The notes under the pieces: generated by a model
What the model saw: only the letters and a program-made list of their open reading frames with translations
What the model was told of the DNA's origin: nothing
The model's database searches: none
Assembly (NCBI GenBank): GCA_937899785.1
Contig: CALCCG010000219.1
Location: 1-35,468, forward strand
Reading direction: 5' to 3'
Length of the DNA stretch: 35,468 bases
Source of the DNA: an uncultured Erythrobacter sp.
GTDB lineage: Bacteria > Pseudomonadota > Alphaproteobacteria > Sphingomonadales > Sphingomonadaceae
Shown: one piece after another, positions 8,384 through 17,800 of the stretch
Numbering within the stretch: position 1 is the stretch's first letter
Layout of the letters: each line of letters starts with the position of its first letter
Position numbers and translations under genes: made by a program

Positions 8384-8596
8384 ATGAGGTCACACGTTCT
8401 GCTTGTATCGGCGCTTGGCTTGGCGATGAGCGCCGCCACACCGTCTTACGCGCAACAAGAGCCTCCGGTGAAGATGTCGAAGAGCGGCATCTGTCACCCA
8501 AAGGGCGGAACCTATTACGCGCGAACGAAAAATTTTCGACCGTTTCAAAGCATGAAGGCGTGTCTGGATGCCGGTGGACGGCGCCCAAAGAGCTAA
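8384..8596 (+). CDS. Small secreted protein with a conserved two-cysteine motif
   Basis: A 70-residue product. The start at 8384 gives a clear signal peptide (MRSHVLLVSALGLAMSAATPSYA, cleavage near AQQ), with GGGAAG five bases upstream; earlier in-frame starts would spoil it. The mature part is about 45 residues and carries SGICH...YYxRTKNF.PF.S...CLxAGGRRPK, with C37 and C60 likely forming a disulfide in the periplasm. Similar motifs occur at the ends of small secreted or nuclease-associated proteins, but no nuclease domain is present here. The function is unknown. Its TAA overlaps the stop of the convergent flavoprotein gene (CTAA at 8593-8596). Confidence 0.7.
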   Translation: MRSHVLLVSALGLAMSAATPSYAQQEPPVKMSKSGICHPKGGTYYARTKNFRPFQSMKACLDAGGRRPKS

Positions 8597-9582
8597 GACT
8601 GCGCTTTACCCAAAACGATGGTCGCAAGCGCCGCGCCCGACACCCACGCGCCTTCGACACGCGGCGAATGCAGATAATCGCCCGCGATACCAAGGCCAGC
8701 CTGGCGATCGTATCGGGCCGGGTCTCCCTTGATGCTGGCGGGCCGCGCGTAGAGCCAGCGATGCGCCGCAATGTGGATCGGGATCACGGGCTTTGTCTGC
8801 ATCTGGTCGAAGAAATCGGCGAGCAGGATCGGACCGACCTCTTCGCGCGGCGTGTCAATCAGTTCGCGGCTGCGCTGGGGCGAGGCGTGCAGCACCCAGG
8901 TCTCCCCTCCGCCACGCTCGGGTTTTGAGCTGTTGCGCGCGGCCCAGGAGATGGGCGCAGCGCTGTCCCTCGACGCGTCGCGAGAGATCGGGAGGGCATT
9001 GGCAAACGCGACCATCACCGCCCAGCAGGGCTCCGAAGTCACCTCCGCCGCAATCGCCGCGTAGGCTGGAGCGCAGGCGGCAAGCAGGTCGCGCGTCTGC
9101 TCGGCGGGGATCGCGATCAAGACCGTGTCGGCGGTGTAGACCGCCTTGCCCGACCCCAGACGCCATCGGTCCTTCTCGCGGCGCACAGCCTCGATCCGGG
9201 TGTTCCAAAGCACCTCTCGCCCGGCTTGCGCGACGGTGTCCGCCATCGCCTTGATGGGCCCGTTCATCCCCGGAACACCGACCCATGCGGCGTCTGAAGA
9301 AGACGTCTGCGCCGCCGGCCAGCGCGCCACAACGCCCTGCGCTTCCCACGCCGCGACCGCTTCGCGAAAGGCTGGCTCGCGCGCGGTAAAGTATTGCGCG
9401 CCGTGATCAAACCGGACCGTTTCACCCGCCACGTCCGCGCGGCGAGCGGCCATGCGCCCGCCCGGCCCGCGGCCCTTGTCAAAGACGCGCACATCGCGCC
9501 CGGCGGCTGCGAGCTGCGTGGCGCAAGCCAGCCCGGCCATCCCGGCTCCGACGATGGCAATATCGCTGTGGGTCGCGTCCAT
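8593..9582 (-). CDS. FAD/NAD(P)-binding oxidoreductase, renalase-like amine oxidase family
   Basis: A 329-residue flavoprotein. The start is MDATHSDIAIVGAGMAGLAC at 9582; the frame continues upstream into the egtD gene, but that is antisense noise. The Rossmann motif GAGMAG (12-17) is followed by VFDKGRGPGGRMAARR and FDHGAQYFTAREPAF, typical of the renalase-like family, and the C-terminal GIAGDYLHSPRVEGAWVSGAALA closes the FAD site. It is the last gene of an apparent egtB-egtD operon, 31 bases after egtD. The substrate is unknown. A link to ergothioneine chemistry is inferred only from position. Confidence 0.88.
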   Translation of the reverse strand: MDATHSDIAIVGAGMAGLACATQLAAAGRDVRVFDKGRGPGGRMAARRADVAGETVRFDHGAQYFTAREPAFREAVAAWEAQGVVARWPAAQTSSSDAAWVGVPGMNGPIKAMADTVAQAGREVLWNTRIEAVRREKDRWRLGSGKAVYTADTVLIAIPAEQTRDLLAACAPAYAAIAAEVTSEPCWAVMVAFANALPISRDASRDSAAPISWAARNSSKPERGGGETWVLHASPQRSRELIDTPREEVGPILLADFFDQMQTKPVIPIHIAAHRWLYARPASIKGDPARYDRQAGLGIAGDYLHSPRVEGAWVSGAALATIVLGKAQS

Positions 9583-9613
9583 GCGCTTCAAACGCGCCGA
9601 TCTCGCCCCGGTT

Positions 9614-10600
9614 TCACGGGGCGTTGCGCGGCGCTTTGGCCTCGGCCAGAAGCAAGGAGAATCGCTCCTCGCTGTCGAGCCAACGCGCCTGCGGCTCCCA
9701 GCCACCAGCCAGCAGCAACATATAGGATGTTCGCCGGCTAAACTTGTGGCTGTTTTCGGTGTGGATGCTCTCGCCTTCGGCCAGAGCAAAGCTCTTGCCC
9801 GCCACCGAGAACGCAACCGGTCGTTCCGCCACGAGGTGCATTTCAATCCGCGCGTGTTCGTCGTTCCAGCGCGCTTCGTGGCGCAAGGCCTCAAGCGGTA
9901 TGTCGCCTTTAAGCTGGCGGTTAACCCGGCGAACCAGATTGCGGTTGAACTCAGCGGTTATCCCGGCGGCGTCGTCATAGGCCGCTTCAAGCACGTTGGA
10001 ATCCTTGATGAGATCCATGCCGATCAAGAGCTGCGCCCCCACACCCAGCGTTTCACGCATGGAGCGCAGCAGATCAACGGCGGTGCGCGCCACCATGTTG
10101 CCAATGGTTGATCCGGGAAAGAAGCCGAGCTTGGGCATCGCCTCGATCGCCTTGGGCAATTCGACGCGGCGCATGAAGTCCGCCTCAACCGGATGCACCG
10201 GGAGACCGGGAAACTTCTTTCCCAGCTCCTTGGCGGAGGCGCGCAGAAAATCGCCGGCAATATCAAGCGGCACATAGGCGGCCGGGTCGATCGCTTCGAG
10301 CAGCAAGGGCGTTTTCACCGAAGAGCCCGAACCGAATTCGACGACGGCACGGCCCCTTCCAACCGCTTCGGCAATGGCGTTGGCACGCGCCTTCAGAATC
10401 TCGGTTTCCGAGCGTGTCGGATAGTATTCGGGAAGCTGTGTGATGTCCTCAAACAGCTGCGAGCCAACATCATCGTAAAGCCAGCGCGCCGGGATCGCCT
10501 TGTGCGCCTGGGCCAGCCCATCCAGAACATCGGCGCGAAAGGCGGTGTCGACGCCATCCTCATCGCGCTCAACCAGCGCCAGACCCGGTTCGTAAGGCAT
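9614..10600 (-). CDS. egtD: L-histidine N-alpha-methyltransferase (ergothioneine biosynthesis)
   Basis: A 328-residue SAM-dependent methyltransferase that trimethylates histidine to hercynine, the first step of ergothioneine synthesis. Family marks are the N-terminal IPARWLYDDVGSQLFEDITQLPEYYPTR..E block, the SAM motif VEFGSGSSVKT (about 87-97), the FFPGSTIGN block, and the conserved C-terminal IHTENSHKF segment that contacts histidine. It begins 16 bases after egtB, with AAGGA at the right spacing, so the two are surely co-transcribed. Length is normal for the family and no residue loss was noticed. Confidence 0.96.
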   Translation of the reverse strand: MPYEPGLALVERDEDGVDTAFRADVLDGLAQAHKAIPARWLYDDVGSQLFEDITQLPEYYPTRSETEILKARANAIAEAVGRGRAVVEFGSGSSVKTPLLLEAIDPAAYVPLDIAGDFLRASAKELGKKFPGLPVHPVEADFMRRVELPKAIEAMPKLGFFPGSTIGNMVARTAVDLLRSMRETLGVGAQLLIGMDLIKDSNVLEAAYDDAAGITAEFNRNLVRRVNRQLKGDIPLEALRHEARWNDEHARIEMHLVAERPVAFSVAGKSFALAEGESIHTENSHKFSRRTSYMLLLAGGWEPQARWLDSEERFSLLLAEAKAPRNAP

Positions 10601-10616
10601 TGCTCAAATTTCCTTG

Positions 10617-11879
10617 TTACGCGTCTTTGGCAAGCCGCAGGCCGGTGAACTGCCAACGCTGGTGGGGATAGAAAAAATTGCGATAGGAGGCGCGCGAATG
10701 GCCACGAACCGTCGCGCAGCTGGCGCCCTTGAGCACGCACTGTCCGCTCATGAACTTGCCATTGTATTCGCCCACAGCGCCTTGCGCCGGGCGGAACCCT
10801 GGATACCGCAGATAGGCCGACGCGGTGAACTGCCACACATCGCCAAACAGCTCTGTCCCGCCGGTCGGCGCGGGCGCGCCGGGCCCGTCGAGTTGCTGAC
10901 CGGCTGATGGGCTGTGCGCCGGCTGGCTGCCTTCCGCGCTCTGGCCCCGCGCGATAGCCTCCCACTCGAACTCGGTCGGAAGACGCGCCCCCGCCCAGCT
11001 GGCAAAGGCGTCGGCTTCATAAAAGGACAGATGGGCAACCGGCGCGTCGGGATGGCGGGGCTGCCAACCGCTATGCGTGAAACTCTCGCCAGCGCGCCAG
11101 TAAAGCGGAGCGGTGATGGACTGAGCCTGGACCCAAGCCCAGCCATCGGCCAGCCAAAGGCTGGCGGTCTGGTAGCCTCCATCAGCGACGAACTCAGCCC
11201 ATTCGCCTTGGGTCACCAGCCGGTTGGCCAAAGCAAACGGCTCCAGCAAGACACGGTGGCTTGGCCCCTCATTATCAAAGGCAAATCCAGCGCCTTGATG
11301 GCCAACCAGCGCGATGCCCCCCGGGTGCAGGTGCCAGCCCAGGTTTTGCACTTTTTGGGGATCCGCCGGCGCGCTGTCCCACATGGCCGGGCCCATAGGG
11401 TTTTGAAAAAGGGCGTGTTTGATATCCGTGAGCAGCAACTCAATGTGCTGCTGCTCATGCGCGATGCCAAGCTCGATCAAGGGCGCAAGCTTTGGGTCCT
11501 CAATCACTTCGGCCATCGCCGCGTCAACCGCACCGCGCCAATCGCGCACCGCTTCGAGGCTCGGGCGCGAGAGCATGCCGCGCTGGGCTCTTGAATGGCG
11601 TGCGCCTTCGGCCTCGTAATAGGAGTTGAACAAAAAGGGGTAGCGCTCATCGAACAGGCGATAGCCCGGTTTGTGATCGCGCAGGAGGAACGTCTCCCAA
11701 AACCAGGTCGTGTGCGCCAGGTGCCATTTGGCCGGCGACGCGTCTTCCATCGACTGGAGGCTGGCGTCCGCGTCGCTGAGCGGTTCGACCAGCGCCGCAC
11801 TCAGAGCGCGCGTCGCGGTGTAAAGCTGCGCCAAGCTTTCCGGGCGCTCGCCTGGCTTATGCAGTTCGCTCCTCGGCAT
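10617..11879 (-). CDS. egtB: Ergothioneine sulfoxide synthase EgtB
   Basis: A 420-residue non-haem iron enzyme that uses oxygen to join hercynine to a thiol donor. The N-terminal DinB-like domain carries the metal histidines: KWHLAHTTWFWETF (H53) and AHEQQHIELLL (H141, H145), the HX3HXE pattern. The C-terminal formylglycine-generating-enzyme-like domain ends SYRNFFYPHQRWQFTGLRLA. It is the first gene of the operon and has GGGAGAG before the ATG. No egtA (gamma-glutamylcysteine ligase), egtC (amidohydrolase) or egtE (lyase) is in the window, so the sulfur donor may be cysteine itself or the other genes lie elsewhere. Confidence 0.96.
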   Translation of the reverse strand: MPRSELHKPGERPESLAQLYTATRALSAALVEPLSDADASLQSMEDASPAKWHLAHTTWFWETFLLRDHKPGYRLFDERYPFLFNSYYEAEGARHSRAQRGMLSRPSLEAVRDWRGAVDAAMAEVIEDPKLAPLIELGIAHEQQHIELLLTDIKHALFQNPMGPAMWDSAPADPQKVQNLGWHLHPGGIALVGHQGAGFAFDNEGPSHRVLLEPFALANRLVTQGEWAEFVADGGYQTASLWLADGWAWVQAQSITAPLYWRAGESFTHSGWQPRHPDAPVAHLSFYEADAFASWAGARLPTEFEWEAIARGQSAEGSQPAHSPSAGQQLDGPGAPAPTGGTELFGDVWQFTASAYLRYPGFRPAQGAVGEYNGKFMSGQCVLKGASCATVRGHSRASYRNFFYPHQRWQFTGLRLAKDA

Positions 11880-12021
11880 GTCCGCTCTCCCACCTCAGGC
11901 CTGGGGCGCTAAGAACATGGAGGATCAGGATGACAAAGAAAAGGCGCACCAAAGGTTTAATGCGCAGCCTGTTGCCTTGTCCGTGTGTCGAACACGGCGG
12001 ACGCCGCAAGGGGGCGAGCGA

Positions 12022-13182
12022 TCAGGCGGCCAGCTTGACCGCGTTTCGGCCGGCTTCCTTGGCGCCATAAAGGGCGTTGTCCGCGCGCGCGAAAAGCGAG
12101 AGTGAGGTGTCGCTGGGCCGCAATTGCGCCAAACCAACACTCACCGTCACGTTGGGCACTTGCCCGACAGCGCTGCCATGCGCGATGGCCTGTCGCAACC
12201 TCTCAGCCAGTTGTTCGGCGTGCATTTCGTGCATCCGGGGCACGATCCAGACAAATTCCTCCCCGCCAACACGCCCGACCAAGTCGATCTCGCGCGCCTG
12301 GCCTGCGGCAATCTGCGCCACGCTCTGAAGCACCTTGTCGCCTTCAAGGTGACCATAGGTGTCGTTCACAAGTTTGAACCGATCAATGTCGAACACGATC
12401 AGGACCAAGGGTAGCGATTCCCGGCGCGCGTCCAGTATGAGATGGTCAAGCTCGGTCATGACCCGGCGTCGATTGGCCAGCCCGGTGAGCGGGTCGGTCT
12501 CAGCCAATTGCCGCGCCTCACGCGCTTCGTGAACCGCCGCGCGGCGCGAATCTTCAAGCGCCCTTTCGCGGGTGACCTGATCGGTGACATCGCGCACGAC
12601 AGCCACCACCCGCACCATAACCCCGCCCTCGCCAAACAGGTTGCACGCCTGGACGCTGATCGATCGGGGAGCGCCATCGTAGCCGTGAATGTCATAGCGC
12701 AGCGTATACGGCGATCGCTCGTCGCTGCGCCGCAGCACATGCGTCACCAGATCAATGTCATTGGCAAACAGCAAGGTCTCCGCATCGCCCGCCACAAACT
12801 CGTCCTCGTGATCAACCCCGAAAAGCTGCCGCATTCCATCGGACCATTGCTGCTCACCCGTCGCCGGATTGTACTGCCAAACGCCAAGGTCGGCGATGTT
12901 CTCAGCCATTCGCACCGTGCGCAAAAGCTCGTTCATGCTGTGGGCTCTGCGCCGGGCGAGCCGGGCCACCTGACGCGTTTCGTTGCGAGCCGCCATGACA
13001 CCGAAAAGCGAAAAGAGCGCAACCAGGGCCAGAGCGCCCGCGATGAGCAACAAGGCGTCGCTGCCAATCGCTTGTCCGATCGCCATATTGGCGCGCGGCG
13101 ACGCGTCCGCTCCGATGGCGAGCGGAGCGGGATCAAGGCTCGCAGTGACCTTGAAACGCGCAAGAACAAGCGGCGTGGCCAT
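12022..13182 (-). CDS. Membrane-anchored PAS-GGDEF diguanylate cyclase
   Basis: A 386-residue signalling protein: a short N-terminal part, one membrane helix at about 42-64, a linker helix, a PAS-like domain (about 90-200, with VVRDVTDQVTRERALE after it) and a GGDEF domain from about 226. The active site is GGEEF (306-310), intact for c-di-GMP synthesis, and the RxxD product-inhibition site (REID, 297-300) is present at the correct distance. ETDPLTGLANRR and FDIDRFKLVNDTYGH are canonical. It is on the same strand as egtB but 142 bases upstream, so it is probably separate. Which signal the PAS domain senses cannot be told. Confidence 0.94.
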   Translation of the reverse strand: MATPLVLARFKVTASLDPAPLAIGADASPRANMAIGQAIGSDALLLIAGALALVALFSLFGVMAARNETRQVARLARRRAHSMNELLRTVRMAENIADLGVWQYNPATGEQQWSDGMRQLFGVDHEDEFVAGDAETLLFANDIDLVTHVLRRSDERSPYTLRYDIHGYDGAPRSISVQACNLFGEGGVMVRVVAVVRDVTDQVTRERALEDSRRAAVHEAREARQLAETDPLTGLANRRRVMTELDHLILDARRESLPLVLIVFDIDRFKLVNDTYGHLEGDKVLQSVAQIAAGQAREIDLVGRVGGEEFVWIVPRMHEMHAEQLAERLRQAIAHGSAVGQVPNVTVSVGLAQLRPSDTSLSLFARADNALYGAKEAGRNAVKLAA

Positions 13183-13282
13183 GACCGCTGAGATAGCGGC
13201 AAAGCCTCTCGCAGAGCCCCTGCAAAGTCTAAGGGTGTTTACCTAAACGGGTCTCTACCTAAGAAGGCGTGCGTCAAACGCT

Positions 13283-14656
13283 TCAGGCGGCGTCGGCGCG
13301 CCTCTCGCTTGCGGCGTCGTTGAGCATCTCGGCCAAGAGGAACGCGAGCTCAAGCGACTGTTCGGCGTTGAGACGCGGGTCGCAATGCGTGTGATAGCGA
13401 TCGCCCAGCCGTTCGTCCGTGATCGCCACCGCACCGCCGACGCATTCGGTGACATCCTGGCCCGTCATCTCGATATGAATCCCGCCCGGATGCGTGCCTT
13501 CGGCCCGGTGCACGTTGAAGAAGCCGCGCGCCTCCGCCAGAATTCGATCAAACGGCCGCGTTTTGTAGCCGCTTTCCGACTTGATCACGTTGCCGTGCAT
13601 CGGATCGCAGCTCCACACCACCGGGTGCCCTTCGCGCTTCACCGCGCGCACCAGTTTGGGCAGCCCCTCTTCGACCTTGTCGTGGCCATAGCGGCTGATA
13701 AGCGTGATCCGTCCGGCCTCGCGGGCGGGGTTAAGCTGGTCGAGCAGGCGCAGCAGCGCGTCCGGCTCAAGACTGGGGCCGCATTTCATGCCCAGCGGGT
13801 TGCCAATGCCGCGCGCGAATTCGACATGCGCGCTGCCCTCGAACCGGGTGCGATCACCGATCCACAGCATATGCGCGGATGTGGCGTACCAATCGCCGGT
13901 GAGCGAATCGCGCCGCGTCAACGCCTGCTCATAGGGCAGCAGCAGCCCTTCATGGCTGGTGTAGAAGCTTGTGCCCTGCAGCTGCGGGACGGTGGCGGGG
14001 TCAATCCCGCAGGCCTCCATAAAGTCAAGCGCTTCGCCGATCCGATCGGCAGTCTCAGCAAATTTGGCCGACCACGGCGTGCGGCCCATGAAATCGAGCG
14101 TCCACTGGTGCACCTGGCGCAGGTTCGCATAGCCCCCGCCTGCGAACGCGCGCAGCAGGTTCAGTGTCGAGGCGGCCTGCGAATAGGCGCGCACCATCCG
14201 GCCCGGATCGTTGCGGCGCTTATCGGGATCAAATTCGATACCGTTGATGTTGTCGCCCAGATAGCTCGGCAGCGTCACATCGCCTTTTGTTTCGGTGGGC
14301 GAGGAACGCGGCTTGGCAAACTGGCCCGCCATGCGGCCAACCTTCACCACTGGCCGCTTGCTCGCAAACGTCATGACAACCGCCATCTGCAACAGCACGC
14401 GGAAGGTGTCGCGGATATTGTTGGGGTGGAACTCGGCAAAACTCTCCGCGCAGTCGCCGCCTTGCAACAGGAAAGCGCGGCCCTCGGCGACCTCAGCCAG
14501 ATCCGCCTTGAGCGCCCGCGCTTCGCCGGCAAAGACGAGCGGCGGATAGGCCGCCAGCGTGGCCTCCGCCTCGGCCAGTTCGGCGGCGTCTTCGTAGTGC
14601 GGCAAGTGCTTCGCTTCGAAGCCTTGCCAACTCTCAGGTGTCCAATTGCGAGCCAT
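13283..14656 (-). CDS. 3-deoxy-7-phosphoheptulonate synthase, class II
   Basis: A 457-residue class II DAHP synthase, which condenses phosphoenolpyruvate and erythrose 4-phosphate as the first shikimate-pathway step. Recognisable are [15 protein letters not shown] (metal cysteine about C69), [22 protein letters not shown] residues, [19 protein letters not shown], and [18 protein letters not shown]. The class II form is typical of plants, actinobacteria and many alphaproteobacteria. The gene is monocistronic, with a putative promoter and a leader hairpin in the 185-base gap upstream. No leader peptide rich in aromatic residues was found, so the means of regulation is unclear. Confidence 0.96.
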   Translation of the reverse strand: MARNWTPESWQGFEAKHLPHYEDAAELAEAEATLAAYPPLVFAGEARALKADLAEVAEGRAFLLQGGDCAESFAEFHPNNIRDTFRVLLQMAVVMTFASKRPVVKVGRMAGQFAKPRSSPTETKGDVTLPSYLGDNINGIEFDPDKRRNDPGRMVRAYSQAASTLNLLRAFAGGGYANLRQVHQWTLDFMGRTPWSAKFAETADRIGEALDFMEACGIDPATVPQLQGTSFYTSHEGLLLPYEQALTRRDSLTGDWYATSAHMLWIGDRTRFEGSAHVEFARGIGNPLGMKCGPSLEPDALLRLLDQLNPAREAGRITLISRYGHDKVEEGLPKLVRAVKREGHPVVWSCDPMHGNVIKSESGYKTRPFDRILAEARGFFNVHRAEGTHPGGIHIEMTGQDVTECVGGAVAITDERLGDRYHTHCDPRLNAEQSLELAFLLAEMLNDAASERRADAA

Positions 14657-14694
14657 GGTTCACTTCGGTCTTCGTTGGTTCCAGTCAGCGACAA

Positions 14695-14715
14695 AGCGCT
14701 CCCAATCTGAGCGCT
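14695..14715 (-). promoter_or_regulatory. Leader hairpin of the DAHP synthase gene
   Basis: A perfect inverted repeat with 7-bp arms (AGCGCTC and GAGCGCT) and a seven-base loop lies 39 bases upstream of the gene, inside its predicted leader. On the transcribed strand it is followed by TTTG. It could be an operator, an attenuator-like hairpin or neutral. Confidence 0.3.
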
Positions 14716-14754
14716 TATCGGGTCGGCAGGCGCCGCTACACGGCGAAAGTTCTA

Positions 14755-14784
14755 TTTGTAAAGCCACAAAGCTCTATGCGACAA
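14755..14784 (-). promoter_or_regulatory. Putative DAHP synthase promoter
   Basis: On the minus strand TTGTCG (14779-14784) and TACAAA (14755-14760) are 18 bases apart, about 100 bases before the start codon. The surrounding sequence is AT-rich compared with its neighbours. Confidence 0.35.
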
Positions 14785-14841
14785 TTATATTTCGCGATCA
14801 CTCTGATCGTGCCGGGCTCCCCAGCGCCGCTGCAAAGCCGC

Positions 14842-17800
14842 CTAGCGTCCCGCCACGCCCGGACCTTGCACCGGTCCAATGCGCGCTGGGGCCGCTTTGG
14901 GCTTGGGCGGGGCCAAGGGTGCGACCTCGGCCATTTCCTGGCCCTGCGGAATGATCGCCAGCCTCAGCGGCGCGCCTTGCGCAAAATAGCGGTCCGCCAG
15001 AAATTGCATGATCCGGGGGTCTGTGCGCGAATAGTCGCCGAGAAGATAGGGAAGCGTTTCCAGACGTTGGGGATCGTAGCTTGAGCCTTCGAGGTTGTAG
15101 AGCCAGAAAAGATTGCCCGTCGACGCGCGCCGGATCAATTGCGAAAGCGGCCCGGTCACCCGGTCGATCTCGTCCGCGGTTGGAGGATTGGCGGCCAAAT
15201 CCTTGGCGATCCGATCCGCTTCGGATAAGAACACCGGCAACAGTTCCGGCTCGACCTGGGCGATAGCGGGCATCGTGCCTCCCCCATCCAGATCGGTGGG
15301 CCATTTGGAGTAAACCTGCGGAGAATAGGCCGCTCCAGCCTCTTCCCGCAGAGCTTCGAGAAGCCGATTGTTGAACAGCTGGGTGAGAATTTCGATCTGG
15401 CGCGATTCGCGAATGCTGGCAACGCCGCCGCCGCTCTTCCACGCCACCACCGCCGCGGCCTGGTTCGCATCGCCGCGATGTTCCAGGACGGTTGGCATGG
15501 GGTCGCCAACCGGGAATCGGGGCACGCGCAAGGCGACATCAAGCGGAATGGGATCGCGCGGCGGCAAAGCGCCAAAGGTCTCGGCGAGCTTGGCAATGAT
15601 CGCGTCCTTATCGAACTCGCCGAACACCAGAACCTCGATCGGGCCCTGGCGCAAAAGCGGCTCCCAAACGGTCCGAAAACCCTCGGGCGTCACCGTATCG
15701 AGAGCGGCCGGGTCCGGGGTTTCAAAACGCGGGTCTTTATCGGTCACAAGAAATTGCAGATCGCGGCTGATGATCCCGCCCGGACTGGTCGCGTAAGTGT
15801 TGTAGGCCAGCGCCAAAGCCGCCTTGGCCCGGATCACCGGATCAGCGTCCCAACGCGGCGTGCCCAGTTTCGCGGCAAACAGATAGAGCTGGTCCGCGAC
15901 ATCGCTCGAACGGGTTTGTGCGGTGAGCGTGAACACAGCGTCGTCAATCCCGAAGCTGAAACCCAGCTTGCGGCCCGTGGCGAGACGATCGATTTCGTTC
16001 TGGCCCAGCTCGCCCAGACCCGCTCCAACCAGAGCCGCTTCGCCGATCTTAGCGTAGACCGCGCTGTCGGCGTCAAACGCGCGATAGCCCGATCCAAATC
16101 GCACTCTGACCGTCACCCGGCCCGGCTCGGCATCGTTGGCCCACAACAGCGCGCGCACGCCATTGGCGAAGTTGACCTGTTCAACCTCCAACAGACCCAG
16201 CGACTTCTGGCTCGCGATTTCACCGGGTTCACCAATGGGTGGCAGATCTTCAAACCGGATGGTCTGCGCCGCCAGGCGCGCGCTTGCGTCGATGTCGACT
16301 TCGCGCGCCAAAGCGAGGCGCAAAGCATCCGCGTCAGCCTCGCCCGCCTGAGGCGTGACATAGACCGAGCGCACCACATCCCCTTTGAACAACGCCTGCG
16401 TGCGCGCAAGCACCTCTGGCGGGTTGAGCCGATCCGCCATGCCGGCAAAGACATCGCGCACCACTTTGGGCGCCGCGACCGTTTCGCGAATATCGACCGC
16501 GTTGACGATGTTATCCGCTAACGCCGAGCCCGCTTGCACGCTTTCCTGCTCGACCTGATTTTCGAAGATGACGGCGTACTCCGCCGCTTCGCGGTCAATC
16601 TCCTCCTGAGTTGGAGGATTGGCAATCGCGTCGGCGATAACACTGCGCACATCGGCCAGCGCGGCCTGCCAGTCATCGGTCAACGGAGCAAAGGTCACAA
16701 AGGTGGCATCGGTCGAACGCGAGATGTCATCTTGCGAGACCTGCGCGTACAAAAAGCTCCCGCCCCCGCGCGCGCGCGCTTCAAGGCGGCGGTTTATGAT
16801 GGCTTGGCTGAGCGAATCGAGCAACAGGCCTTCGTTGTAGACGATGGTGTCTTGAACCGGCCGCCATGGGCGCATGATCGCGTAGGTCAGATTGCGCGGA
16901 AGGTCCGCTTCGACGGCCACCCCCATTTCGCCAATCGGCCAGCCTGTACCGGCCGCAGCAACCGTGCCCTCGGGGGCGATCGGATCGCCGAAATCGGGCG
17001 CGATGGCGGCCTCGCCCCTCCCTTCCCAGTCGCCGAACCACTCTTCGACCAGGCCCGCCAGAATTTGCGGATCTTCATCGCCGGCGACCACGACAACGGT
17101 GTTTTCCGGACGATACCAGCGGCGGTGAAACTCCGCGAGCTTCGCGCCATCCGCCGCGTTCAAGGTCTCATCAATCCCAATTGGGCTGCGGGCCGACAGG
17201 CGCTGTCCGGCAAAGAATGTGCGCCGCGTGAGTTGCGAAACGCGCTCTGATGCCCCCCCTCGCTCGCGCTTTTCAGCCAGCACGATCGGCAGTTCCGCGT
17301 TGACGTTGAAGTCGTTGAGCACCGGCTCGCGGACCATGCCTGAGATATATTTGAAGCTCTCGACCAGTTTTGCGCGGTCAATGTTGGGCAGATCGATCTT
17401 ATAAGCGGTGTGAGTGGGGCTGGTCTCAGCGTTGGCGTCTGCGCCAAAGGTGGCCCCAAGACGCTGCCACGCCGCGATCGCTTCGGCTTGCCCCAGATAC
17501 TTGCTCTCGCGGAACAGCAGGTGTTCGAGCAGGTGCGCATAGCCTTGCTCAAAGTCTCTTTCATGGAGCGAACCGACATCCAGCCGCACGCGGATCGAAA
17601 CCTGTCCGGGCGGCACTCCGTTTTTGCGAACCGCGTAGCGCAGGCCATTTTCCATTTCGCCAAACAGCCATTCGCGATCGACCGGCACATCGCTGCCGCG
17701 ATAAAGCCACGGCGTCTCATCGCCCGCTTGCAAGGCCTGGGGCGCTGGCACCGGAATCTCAGCGGTCGGTGGCGGGGCTGGCGCATCCTGTGCGATCGAA

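Noticed and set aside
11926..12021. A possible small plus-strand gene in the gap between egtB and the GGDEF gene
   Set aside because: The frame runs into the antisense of the GGDEF gene with no stop or family signature; the gap is better treated as non-coding.
13385..14710. A 441-codon plus-strand open frame opposite the DAHP synthase gene
   Set aside because: The minus-strand enzyme is unmistakable; the plus frame has the arginine/histidine/alanine-rich composition of a shadow.
15478..16521. A 347-codon plus-strand open frame opposite the M16 peptidase gene
   Set aside because: It is antisense to a well-supported peptidase, has no domain signature or ribosome site, and is typical of mirror frames in GC-rich DNA.
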